A stretch of DNA of 64,000 nt, taken from contig CAVRAP010000010.1 of the NCBI GenBank assembly GCA_963718995.1, positions 1 to 64,000 of the forward strand, written 5' to 3'. Each line of letters starts with the position of its first letter. Within the stretch, counting starts at the first letter, position 1. Under the pieces are notes generated by a model. The model did no database searches, had not been told where the DNA came from, and worked only from the letters and a program-made list of their open reading frames with translations. The position numbers and the translations under genes are program-made. Below, piece after piece: positions 1 to 7,498 of this stretch. This DNA is from UBA4744 sp963718995 (GTDB taxonomy: Bacteria > Actinomycetota > Acidimicrobiia > Spongiisociales > UBA4744).

Positions 1-1147
1 TGGCACCGATCTGGAGCACGCCGCCCCGGTAGACCCTTCCACCGACGCGGATCATGGCGTAGACGGCGGCCACAATCAGGCCGATCGACAGAGCGATCTC
101 CCAAGCGGGCACCTGCGTGACGGACGACCGGATCGGCATGACCATCGGGGAGGTGGGCGGAATCAACGAGAAGAGCCGGACGGTCGCCAGCTCGGGGGAA
201 CTGGAAGCGATCAGCGAGAAGAAGTAGCCCGGGAGCATCAACATGATCGGGATCATCCCTGCGCTCATCGCGTCTTCCTGGCGGGACACCAGTGCGCCCA
301 TCGACGCGTACAGGACGCTGAAGAAGGCATAGCCGAGGAGGAACCAGAAGACGATACGGGCCAGCATCCCCGCCCCGATCCCGGCGAGGTCGATGCCGCT
401 CACGTTGATCATATTGAGCATCAACACGGCGGCGACGCTGACGATGATCAGCTGAACCAGGCCGAGCAGACCGATCCCGAGCACCTTGCCGGTCAGGATC
501 TGAGACGGCTGGACCCGGGACAGCACGACCTCGACCACCCGGTTGGATTTCTCCTCGAGCACTCCAAGCATGACGAACTGTCCGAACATCAAGATGGCCA
601 TGTACATGAGGAAGGCCCCCACGAGCCCGGCGATCCGCCGTGGTTCTGCCGCCGGGTCGGGCGCCTCCAGGAAGCGAGTGGCCAGCGGAGCGGGAGTCAA
701 CAACCGGGCTGCTTCGTCCGGGGTGAGGCCCAGCTCGGCGATCGCCGCGGTTCGTTCGGTTGCCTGCGAGGCGGTATCGATGATGGCGGCCAGGGTCTGG
801 TTCGATTCGTTGAGCCAGACCAGCTCCCGGTCCGCGGTCAAGATCACCCGTAGGTCCCCATCGCGGAGGGCTGCTTCGCCGGCGTCGAGCGACGAGAACT
901 GCGTGAAGTGGATGTCCAGGCCGAATCCGGCTGCGGCTGATCGGGCGACGGCTTCGAACCCGGGCTGCAACCCTCCGACAACACCAATCTCTCGGGGTGG
1001 TTGGTCTTTGGTGGCGTTCGCCAGGAGCGGGCCGACCGTCAATACCAGGAGAACAACGGCCCCGGTCGAGACCAGGAAGGCTTTGCTCTTCGCCCGCTGG
1101 GTGAAATCCCGCCGGGCGATCTCATACGTCTGGCGGAGCGGTTTCAT
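1..1147 (-). CDS. ABC-2 type transporter permease (NatB-like), 3' end outside window
   Basis: Reading the minus strand from the ATG at 1147 gives an open frame of 382 codons to the window edge, beginning MKPLRQTYEIARRDF. One N-terminal membrane segment is followed by a large extracytoplasmic domain of about 150 residues and then a run of hydrophobic helices, the usual layout of NatB/YhaP-type ABC-2 permeases. It exports an unknown substrate (Na+, drug or lipid in relatives) together with the ATPase just upstream; the two overlap in an ATGA stop/start, so they are translationally coupled. The C-terminus is not in the window. Confidence 0.88.
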   Translation of the reverse strand, partial: MKPLRQTYEIARRDFTQRAKSKAFLVSTGAVVLLVLTVGPLLANATKDQPPREIGVVGGLQPGFEAVARSAAAGFGLDIHFTQFSSLDAGEAALRDGDLRVILTADRELVWLNESNQTLAAIIDTASQATERTAAIAELGLTPDEAARLLTPAPLATRFLEAPDPAAEPRRIAGLVGAFLMYMAILMFGQFVMLGVLEEKSNRVVEVVLSRVQPSQILTGKVLGIGLLGLVQLIIVSVAAVLMLNMINVSGIDLAGIGAGMLARIVFWFLLGYAFFSVLYASMGALVSRQEDAMSAGMIPIMLMLPGYFFSLIASSSPELATVRLFSLIPPTSPMVMPIRSSVTQVPAWEIALSIGLIVAAVYAMIRVGGRVYRGGVLQIGA

Positions 1148-2028
1148 GATTCCACCGCCTCGCGAAAGAGGTCGGTGAGGCTCGGGGGTTCCACGGTGAA
1201 GGTGGTCACCTCACCTTGCGCTTGAGCCTTGGCGAGAACCTCGTCGAGTCGGACGGAGGCGTTGACCAGGTAGCGGGGTTGGGTGGCCGATCCCGGAACC
1301 ACGTTGATTCCATGTAGGTCGGGAACCCATGCCCTCCCATCGACGGAGACCTGGAGATGGCGGCGACCGGACGCCCGCTTGAGCGCCGCGACCGCGCCGG
1401 AGAGCACGACCCTTCCCTGGTTGATGATCACCACGTCCTCGCATACGTCTTCGACGAGGTCGAGTTGGTGGCTGGAGAACACAATGCCGACGCCATCTTC
1501 GGCCAGTTCTGCCAGCAATCCTGCCATGGTCTCCATTCCGAGCGGGTCGAGACCGGCGAACGGCTCGTCGAGGACCAACAGCCCGGGTTGGTGAATGAGG
1601 GCGGTGGCAAGCTGGACCCGCTGCTGGTTTCCGTGTGAGAGCCGCACGGTTTCATCGAGGGCCCGGTCGCTGAGGCCGAGCCGGCTCAGCCAGGAGTCGG
1701 CGCGTTCGGCTGCAGTGGCACGATCAAGTCCCGAAAGCCTCCCGAAGTAGGTCAATTGATCGTGGACCTTCATCTTCGTATACAGACCCCGTTCTTCGGG
1801 CATGTAACCGAACTGGAGCCGTTCGGCGGGACCGACCGGCCGATCGTTCCATAAGATCTGTCCCCGGTCGGGGCGGACGAGGCCGAAAACGGAACGCATC
1901 GCGGTGGTTTTGCCTGCTCCGTTCGGTCCGAGGAACCCGACGATCCTTCCGTCGGGTACGTCGAAGGAGGCTCCGTCGAGCGCGATGACCGATCCGTACC
2001 GTTTGTCGAGGCTTTGGAGCGAAAGCAA
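1144..2028 (-). CDS. ABC transporter ATP-binding protein (NatA-like)
   Basis: A 294-residue ATPase that powers the adjoining ABC-2 permease. Walker A GPNGAGKTT lies near residue 35, the signature LSHGNQQR near 130 and Walker B LLVLDEPFAGLD near 150, with the H-loop SSHQLD after it; the last 80 residues match the extra C-terminal domain (DUF4162 type) common in NatA-like exporters. No ATG is available: the frame opens after a stop at about 2056 and the best start is TTG at 2028 with AAGGGG about six bases upstream. The substrate is unknown. Confidence 0.92.
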   Translation of the reverse strand: MLSLQSLDKRYGSVIALDGASFDVPDGRIVGFLGPNGAGKTTAMRSVFGLVRPDRGQILWNDRPVGPAERLQFGYMPEERGLYTKMKVHDQLTYFGRLSGLDRATAAERADSWLSRLGLSDRALDETVRLSHGNQQRVQLATALIHQPGLLVLDEPFAGLDPLGMETMAGLLAELAEDGVGIVFSSHQLDLVEDVCEDVVIINQGRVVLSGAVAALKRASGRRHLQVSVDGRAWVPDLHGINVVPGSATQPRYLVNASVRLDEVLAKAQAQGEVTTFTVEPPSLTDLFREAVES

Positions 2029-2151
2029 ACAGCAGCCCCTTGGTCTGCCCTTCGATCATCGCGCTGAGCGACCCGGCTAGTCGAGAGGCCATCCGGCAGT
2101 ATTCGTCGGGCCGAATGGCATGCCGAAGGTGCGCCCGGCGACCACCCGGGT

Positions 2152-3657
2152 TCATACCTCGTAGGTGCCTGCCGTTGTGTCGCCGCCCGTTCCCGTCCAG
2201 TTGGTGTGGAAGAACTCGCCGCGGGGCCGGTCGATCCGTTCGTATGTGTGAGCGCCGAAGTAGTCACGCTGGGCCTGGATCAGATTGGCGGGTAACCGTA
2301 CGGACCGGTACGAGTCGTAGAAGGCCAGAGCGGTCGAATAGGCGGGGACGGGTATGCCGATCTTGACGGCTTGACGGACCGTCGCGCGGAGGCCCTTCTC
2401 CGATTCGGTGAGGGCCTGTCGGAAGAACGGGTCGAGCATCAGATTCGTCAGATGTGGCTCGTTCGTAAAAGCGGCGGTTATGTCATCCAGGAAAGCTGCC
2501 CGGATGATGCAACCCTCCCGCCACAACGAGGCGATTCTTCCGTAATCCAGGTCCCAGCCGTACTCGACGGCGGCAGCCCGCAGCAGCATGAAGCCCTGGG
2601 CGTAGGAGATGATCTTGGCGGCGTACACAGCCTGCTCGAGTTTCTCAACCCAGATCGACTTCTTGTGGGCGGCGATCTCCTGGCGGGTCTCGGCCGGCGT
2701 GTTGGGAGCGAGACCGTCGAGGACATCGCCACGCGGTCCGGTAAGCAGGCCGGAGGCGGTGATACGTTCGTCCTTCAACGCCGAAACGATCCGGGCGAAC
2801 ACCGCTTCGGCGACGAGCGTGGTCGGCATGCCCAGATCGAGGGCGGATATGGCGGTCCACTTGCCGGTGCCTTTTTGCCCGGCGGCGTCGAGAATCAACT
2901 CGAGGTGAGGCGAGTTGGGTTCCTCACGGTACGCGAGGATGTCGGCCGTGATGTCGATGAGGTACGAATCCAGGACGCCTTCTCCCCACTGCCGGAACAC
3001 CCGGGACATCTCGTCGTTGGACAGATTGAGGCCGTCTTTCATGAAGTGATAAGCCTCGGCGATCACCTGCATATCGCCGTATTCGATGCCGTTGTGGACC
3101 ATCTTCACGAAGTGTCCGGCCCCATCCGGGCCGACCCAATCACAACATGGCGTGCCATCGGAGACCTTGGCCGCAATGTCCTGGAAGATGGGACGGATAT
3201 GAGGCCACGCCGCCGCGCTGCCGCCGGGCATGATGGACGGCCCGCGACGGGCACCTTCCTCTCCGCCCGAGACTCCCGTTCCCACATAGAGCACGCCGGC
3301 CGCTTCCACACGGGCCGTGCGGCGCACGGTGTCGGAGAACTGCGAGTTGCCTCCGTCGATGATGATGTCGCCCGCTTCGAGCATCGGAAGGAGTTCGTCG
3401 ATCACCCCGTCGACCGCATCTCCGGCTTTCACCATGAGCATCACCTTGCGCGGGCTGGTGAGGGCGGCCACGAGTTCCTCGAGCGAGTGGGTACCGACGA
3501 TCCTGGTGCCCAGGGCGGGTCCGACCAGGAAGTCGTCGACCCGGGCGGTCGTCCGATTGAAGACGGCCACCGTATAGCCGTGGTCGTCCATATTGAGGAC
3601 GAGATTCTGGCCCATCACCGCCAGTCCGATGAGACCGATATCGGCAGTTGCGGTCAT
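2152..3657 (-). CDS. gnd: 6-phosphogluconate dehydrogenase, decarboxylating
   Basis: 501 residues. Converts 6-phosphogluconate to ribulose 5-phosphate with NADP+ reduction in the oxidative pentose phosphate pathway (cytosol). The N-terminal Rossmann fold starts GLIGLAVMGQNLVLNM, the 6PGDH signature and the catalytic lysine segment KMVHNGIEYGDM follow, and the all-helical C-terminal domain ends in the FFHTNWTG tail typical of the long dimeric GndA form. Length agrees with that form (about 470-490). It is separated from the ABC genes by about 120 bases and is divergent from the gene at 3783. Confidence 0.97.
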   Translation of the reverse strand: MTATADIGLIGLAVMGQNLVLNMDDHGYTVAVFNRTTARVDDFLVGPALGTRIVGTHSLEELVAALTSPRKVMLMVKAGDAVDGVIDELLPMLEAGDIIIDGGNSQFSDTVRRTARVEAAGVLYVGTGVSGGEEGARRGPSIMPGGSAAAWPHIRPIFQDIAAKVSDGTPCCDWVGPDGAGHFVKMVHNGIEYGDMQVIAEAYHFMKDGLNLSNDEMSRVFRQWGEGVLDSYLIDITADILAYREEPNSPHLELILDAAGQKGTGKWTAISALDLGMPTTLVAEAVFARIVSALKDERITASGLLTGPRGDVLDGLAPNTPAETRQEIAAHKKSIWVEKLEQAVYAAKIISYAQGFMLLRAAAVEYGWDLDYGRIASLWREGCIIRAAFLDDITAAFTNEPHLTNLMLDPFFRQALTESEKGLRATVRQAVKIGIPVPAYSTALAFYDSYRSVRLPANLIQAQRDYFGAHTYERIDRPRGEFFHTNWTGTGGDTTAGTYEV

Positions 3658-3782
3658 GAGAACTCCTTGGATATGGTCGATGATCGTTGAGGCTACTCCG
3701 GTGGACGGATGTGGCTAGAAACTCCCGGTGCGATACCGTATTACTCACTTCAGATCGTGAATCAAGCGCCGATATGACGTAG

Positions 3783-4868
3783 GTGACCGTGTCCCAGGCT
3801 GAAACCGAAAGCAAGAACATCGCGTTCGAAGGACGCATCCAGCTCAATGGGGACGCCGCGCCCGAACTCGATGTGATTGTCGAACTCACCGAGGCTTTCA
3901 TCGTCCTCGGCCACCCGAGCGGTGAACTCGGCCGCTGGGACCGAAGCTCTGTGGCGGTGGCCCCCATCGGGCGTGGTTGGTTCACCATCAATGTCGAAGA
4001 CGAAACGGTGACCTTTCTCCCACGCCGACCCGGTCACTTCGCAGCCTCCACCGTCGATCTCGTACCCGTTGAGGCCATCAAGAAGCATTGGTGGCAGCGA
4101 AGCAAAACCAAGCAGAACGAAACTCCTGCCTTGAGCCGCAAGGAACTGAAGCACCTCGAGCGGGAAGAAGCCGCCCGGCCGCCGTCCGCTCCGACCGATA
4201 CGGCTATGGACATCGCGCCTCCTGCGGTCGAACCGGCCCCGCCGGCCCGCCCGGTCCCGGACCAGACTGCCCCTGCCCCAACACCGATCGAACGACCTGC
4301 CGCCCCGATAGCTCCAGAACCCGCTCCGGCTCCCGAGGTGTATGCCCCGGTCGCTCCAACCCAACCCCCGGCCGAACCAGCTTCGCCCTGGGATGACGTG
4401 CCCGTGCCGGAGATTCCGGGGCGTAAGGCAAGAGAGAAGAAGGGGCCTCGCAGCGTTCCCGAATCGGCGCCACGTCCCGACCCCGCGCCCGAGAAAAAAC
4501 CGCTTCGCGAAAAGGCTCCTAAACCGCCCAAGCCGCCCCGGACCAAAGAACCCAGGGGCAGGGCCGTCGAACTGGCCGGAACGTCCCGGCCGGTCAAGCA
4601 GGCCGGACCGCGGAAAAGGAATCCCCTCAGCAGAGCCTTTGCCGGCTTCTGGTACGGCTTGAAAGGCATTCTTCTGCGGATCTCCGATGAGCTGCGCCAA
4701 ACAGGCATCGTTCCATTCGACCGGCTCCCGGCCTCCCCCGCTCGTTCCCGGCCCAGCGAGAGCCACCAACACGTCTTCCAGGAACACCGTCTCCCGGGAG
4801 GGTTGACCCGCAACGTGTGCCACGCGTGCGGGCTGGTCTCTATCGGTGGGTCCGGTGAGGATGATTGA
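3783..4868 (+). CDS. Hypothetical protein with Pro/Ala-rich linker and C-terminal CxxC
   Basis: 361 residues, not recognised. The first 100 residues look globular (beta-rich; it mentions no membrane segment), residues 130-280 are a low-complexity stretch of Pro, Ala, Glu and Lys/Arg, and the final 80 residues carry a CHACGL zinc-ribbon-like half site. The start is GTG at 3783, since the ATG at 3774 runs into a stop two codons later; GTG at 3789 is an alternative. The N-terminal part could be a PilZ/PH-like small fold, but I cannot support it. It lies 45 bases upstream of ppgK on the same strand. Confidence 0.75.
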   Translation: MTVSQAETESKNIAFEGRIQLNGDAAPELDVIVELTEAFIVLGHPSGELGRWDRSSVAVAPIGRGWFTINVEDETVTFLPRRPGHFAASTVDLVPVEAIKKHWWQRSKTKQNETPALSRKELKHLEREEAARPPSAPTDTAMDIAPPAVEPAPPARPVPDQTAPAPTPIERPAAPIAPEPAPAPEVYAPVAPTQPPAEPASPWDDVPVPEIPGRKAREKKGPRSVPESAPRPDPAPEKKPLREKAPKPPKPPRTKEPRGRAVELAGTSRPVKQAGPRKRNPLSRAFAGFWYGLKGILLRISDELRQTGIVPFDRLPASPARSRPSESHQHVFQEHRLPGGLTRNVCHACGLVSIGGSGEDD

Positions 4869-4913
4869 CGTGGTCGATTACCCTGACCTAAGCCGTTAGA
4901 GGAAGCTCAGCGC

Positions 4914-5651
4914 ATGGAGATTCTCGGTATCGACATCGGTGGGTCGGGCATCAAGGGAGCTCCGGTTGATCTCGAAACTGGACAGCTAGCCCGGAGCCGC
5001 CTCAAGGTCCTCACCCCTCAGCCTTCTACCCCGAAAGCGGTGGCTGCGGTCGTTGCCGAACTCGTCGATCACTTCGAGTGGCAGGGACCGATTGGCTGCA
5101 CCCTGCCAACGGTAGTTCGGCATGGAATCGTTCACAGCGCCGCCAACATCGACAAGAGCTGGGTCGGTGTCGACGGAGAGAAACTCCTCCGCAAGGCCAC
5201 CGGTCAGGACGTAACACTGCTCAACGACGCAGATGCAGCCGGGATCGCCGAGATGCGGTTCGGGGCCGGGCGAGACCGGGGTGGGGTGGTGTTCATCCTG
5301 ACCTTCGGGACCGGCATCGGTAGTGGGGTGTTCGTCGATGGGCACTTGCATCCGAACACCGAACTCGGGCATCTCGAGTTCAAAGGCATGGACGCCGAGC
5401 GCTACGCCGCCGCACGAGTGCGCCAGGCCGAGAAACTCACCTACAAGAAGTGGGGCATCCGGGTGAATGAATACCTCGAGCATCTCGAGGACATTTTCTC
5501 GCCCGACCTGTTCATTATCGGTGGGGGCGTGAGCCGCAAGATGGAGAAGTTCAACGAATACCTGGTCCTCGAGACCGAGGTGGTGCCTGCCCAGCTGCGC
5601 AACGAAGCCGGCATAGTCGGAGCGGCCCTCACCGCCCGGGACCGTCTCTGA
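4914..5651 (+). CDS. ppgK: Polyphosphate glucokinase (ROK family)
   Basis: 245 residues. Phosphorylates glucose using inorganic polyphosphate (and often ATP). The phosphate-binding loop IDIGGSGIKG opens the protein, the catalytic aspartate is in LLNDADAAGIAEM, the second glycine-rich loop is FGTGIGSG, and the stretch TELGHLEFKGMDAE is characteristic of actinobacterial PpgK rather than ATP-only ROK kinases, which have a zinc-binding CxCG motif here. SD GAGGAAG precedes the ATG. This enzyme is largely restricted to Actinomycetota and some cyanobacteria, which supports the lineage call. Confidence 0.95.
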   Translation: MEILGIDIGGSGIKGAPVDLETGQLARSRLKVLTPQPSTPKAVAAVVAELVDHFEWQGPIGCTLPTVVRHGIVHSAANIDKSWVGVDGEKLLRKATGQDVTLLNDADAAGIAEMRFGAGRDRGGVVFILTFGTGIGSGVFVDGHLHPNTELGHLEFKGMDAERYAAARVRQAEKLTYKKWGIRVNEYLEHLEDIFSPDLFIIGGGVSRKMEKFNEYLVLETEVVPAQLRNEAGIVGAALTARDRL

Positions 5652-5687
5652 CCTCAACCGGCGATGGGGTCACTGCGATCTGCAGAG

Positions 5688-7016
5688 TCAGCCTTTGTGG
5701 CGGCCCTCTGGTGGGCGAGCGGATGTCGCAAAATCGATGAATTCGGCGAGGCGCGATCCGGGGAGCCGGGCGTGGATCCGGGTCCCGTCCTCGAGATGTT
5801 CCTCTTTGATGACCTCACCGTCACGGTGGACGGCGGCCACGATGTCACCCCGGTCGTAGGGGATGGTCAATTCGATTTCTGTGAGCCTCTTGCGGATCAG
5901 ATCATCAACCGCGGCGATGAGCTGCTCGGTCCCGTCTCCGTTGAGCGCAGAGAGGGCCACGGCGTCGGGATACAACCGGGTCAGCCGGGTTCGGGCCAGG
6001 TCGTCGACCGTGTCGATCTTGTTGAGGACCAGCAACTCGGGTAGGTGGGCCGCTCCGATCTCCTCCAGGACGGTCCGTACCGCCGCGATGTGGCCTTCCA
6101 GCGATGGCTCGGCTGCGTCGACAATATGCAGCATAAGGTCGGACTGGGTCACCTCCTCGAGGGTCGAGCGGAACGCCTCGACGAGGTTGTGCGGGAGGCG
6201 GCGCACAAACCCCACCGTGTCGGATAGCAGCACGGCCCTTCCGTTGCCGAGATCGAGCCGGCGAACGATTGGGTCGAGTGTCGAGAACAGTTGATCCTGG
6301 GTGAGGACCTCGGCGCCGGTCAGCTGATTGAGCAGCGTCGATTTCCCTGCGTTCGTGTATCCGACCAGGGCGACCTGAGCGAGTTCGGACTTGCGGCGGG
6401 CCTTGCGCTGCGTCGCCCGGGTCGAGTCGAGCGCCCGCAGGTCCCGTTCGAGTTTTGCGATCCGGCTCAAGATCCGCCGGCGATCCGATTCGAGCTTGGT
6501 TTCCCCAGGACCTCTGGTTCCGATGCCACCCGCCTGGCGGCTCAGCCGGGTGCCCTGGCCGTGGAGGCGGGGGAGGTGGTAGTGCAAGAGAGCCAACTCG
6601 ACCTGGAGCATGCCCTCCCGGCTCGTGGCGTGCTGGGCGAAGATGTCCAGGATCAGGGCTTCCCGGTCGACGACATCGCACTCGAAGATCTCCTGAAGGT
6701 TGCGCTGCTGAGCGGGGCTCAACGAGTTGTCGAAGACCACAACGTCGATGTCGAGGGATTCGGTCGTCGCGGCCAGTTCCGCCGCCTTGCCGCGCCCGAT
6801 GAACGTGGCCGGGTCGAGGAGCGGTCGGCGCACGAGTTCCGACTCGATCGGATCGGAGCCGGCCGTTTTGGTCAGCAAACCCAATTCGGTGAGGGATCGC
6901 TCGCGTTCTGCGCGGTCGTCGTCGTAGACGGCGATCAAGAACGCCCGCTGGCGCCCGACTTCGAGATCGGTAACGGTGGCGGTCAGCCGCCGCCGCTGTC
7001 GGCCGCCGTCCGTCAT
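5688..7016 (-). CDS. hflX: GTPase HflX
   Basis: Ribosome-associated GTPase that splits stalled or hibernating 70S ribosomes. The N-terminal HflX domain includes the glycine-rich GIGTRGPGETKLESDRRR segment, then the G domain: G1 GYTNAGKSTLLNQL, G3 DTVGFVRRLPHNLVEAF and G4 NKID. The frame is open up to 7118, but the additional 34 residues run through an inverted repeat and look untranslated, so I place the start at the ATG at 7016 (MTDGGRQRRR), giving 442 residues. Convergent with ppgK, 36 bases apart. Confidence 0.95.
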   Translation of the reverse strand: MTDGGRQRRRLTATVTDLEVGRQRAFLIAVYDDDRAERERSLTELGLLTKTAGSDPIESELVRRPLLDPATFIGRGKAAELAATTESLDIDVVVFDNSLSPAQQRNLQEIFECDVVDREALILDIFAQHATSREGMLQVELALLHYHLPRLHGQGTRLSRQAGGIGTRGPGETKLESDRRRILSRIAKLERDLRALDSTRATQRKARRKSELAQVALVGYTNAGKSTLLNQLTGAEVLTQDQLFSTLDPIVRRLDLGNGRAVLLSDTVGFVRRLPHNLVEAFRSTLEEVTQSDLMLHIVDAAEPSLEGHIAAVRTVLEEIGAAHLPELLVLNKIDTVDDLARTRLTRLYPDAVALSALNGDGTEQLIAAVDDLIRKRLTEIELTIPYDRGDIVAAVHRDGEVIKEEHLEDGTRIHARLPGSRLAEFIDFATSARPPEGRHKG

Positions 7017-7023
7017 ACGAGCT

Positions 7024-7070
7024 TTCTTGCGTGAGTTATCGGGAAATACCGCAGGAAACTCACGCAAGAA
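7024..7070. repeat. 14-bp perfect inverted repeat upstream of hflX
   Basis: TTCTTGCGTGAGTT at 7024-7037 and its exact reverse complement at 7057-7070, with a 19-base loop. It lies between the end of the small minus-strand gene at 7084 and the hflX start at 7016. It could be the terminator of the small gene (no T-run follows on the minus strand), or a hairpin/operator in the hflX leader. Confidence 0.8.
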
Positions 7071-7083
7071 CGGGGAAAGGTCA

Positions 7084-7395
7084 TCACAGGTAGCGACCCT
7101 CGCCGGGGAGATCATCATCTTGTTGCTCGGCGATGATCGCCGACTCGCGCACCGCGATCACGACCCGCCCCGTCGACGGCCAGATGAACCGCCAGGCGTC
7201 CGCCGGGACCGCCCAGAACCGGTTGCCGTTCTCAACATCGATGAGGGAGAGGGCTTCGGTGGATCGCTCCGCGATGGCGGCGGCGGGGACCAGCAGACCC
7301 GAGGCTGTGGCGGATTCCTCCATGAGGTGACCGACCCGCCAACCGGGCATGACGCGATAGCCGTTGTCTTTTGTCTCGATAGGCCGTTCCTGCAT
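7084..7395 (-). CDS. Hypothetical protein, 103 residues
   Basis: Small acidic soluble protein starting MQERPIETKDNGYRVMPGWRV; the start at 7395 is chosen because the open frame further upstream crosses the divergent promoter region of the gene at 7499. No membrane segment, no metal motif. It looks like a single compact domain with a central hydrophobic strand pattern (ENGNRFWAVPADAWRF). Not recognised. Confidence 0.65.
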   Translation of the reverse strand: MQERPIETKDNGYRVMPGWRVGHLMEESATASGLLVPAAAIAERSTEALSLIDVENGNRFWAVPADAWRFIWPSTGRVVIAVRESAIIAEQQDDDLPGEGRYL

Positions 7396-7498
7396 CGCTC
7401 CTAGTGTGCCAGACGTTTCGCCGAAGCGGCAATGACTTGATTCCCAATCCCTCCGAACGCGTCCGCCTGCGGCTGTAGGTTGGTGACGAACACGGAGG

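Noticed and set aside
543..1178. Plus-strand open frame opposite the ABC-2 permease
   Set aside because: Low-complexity Ser/Arg-rich translation, antisense to a well-supported membrane protein.
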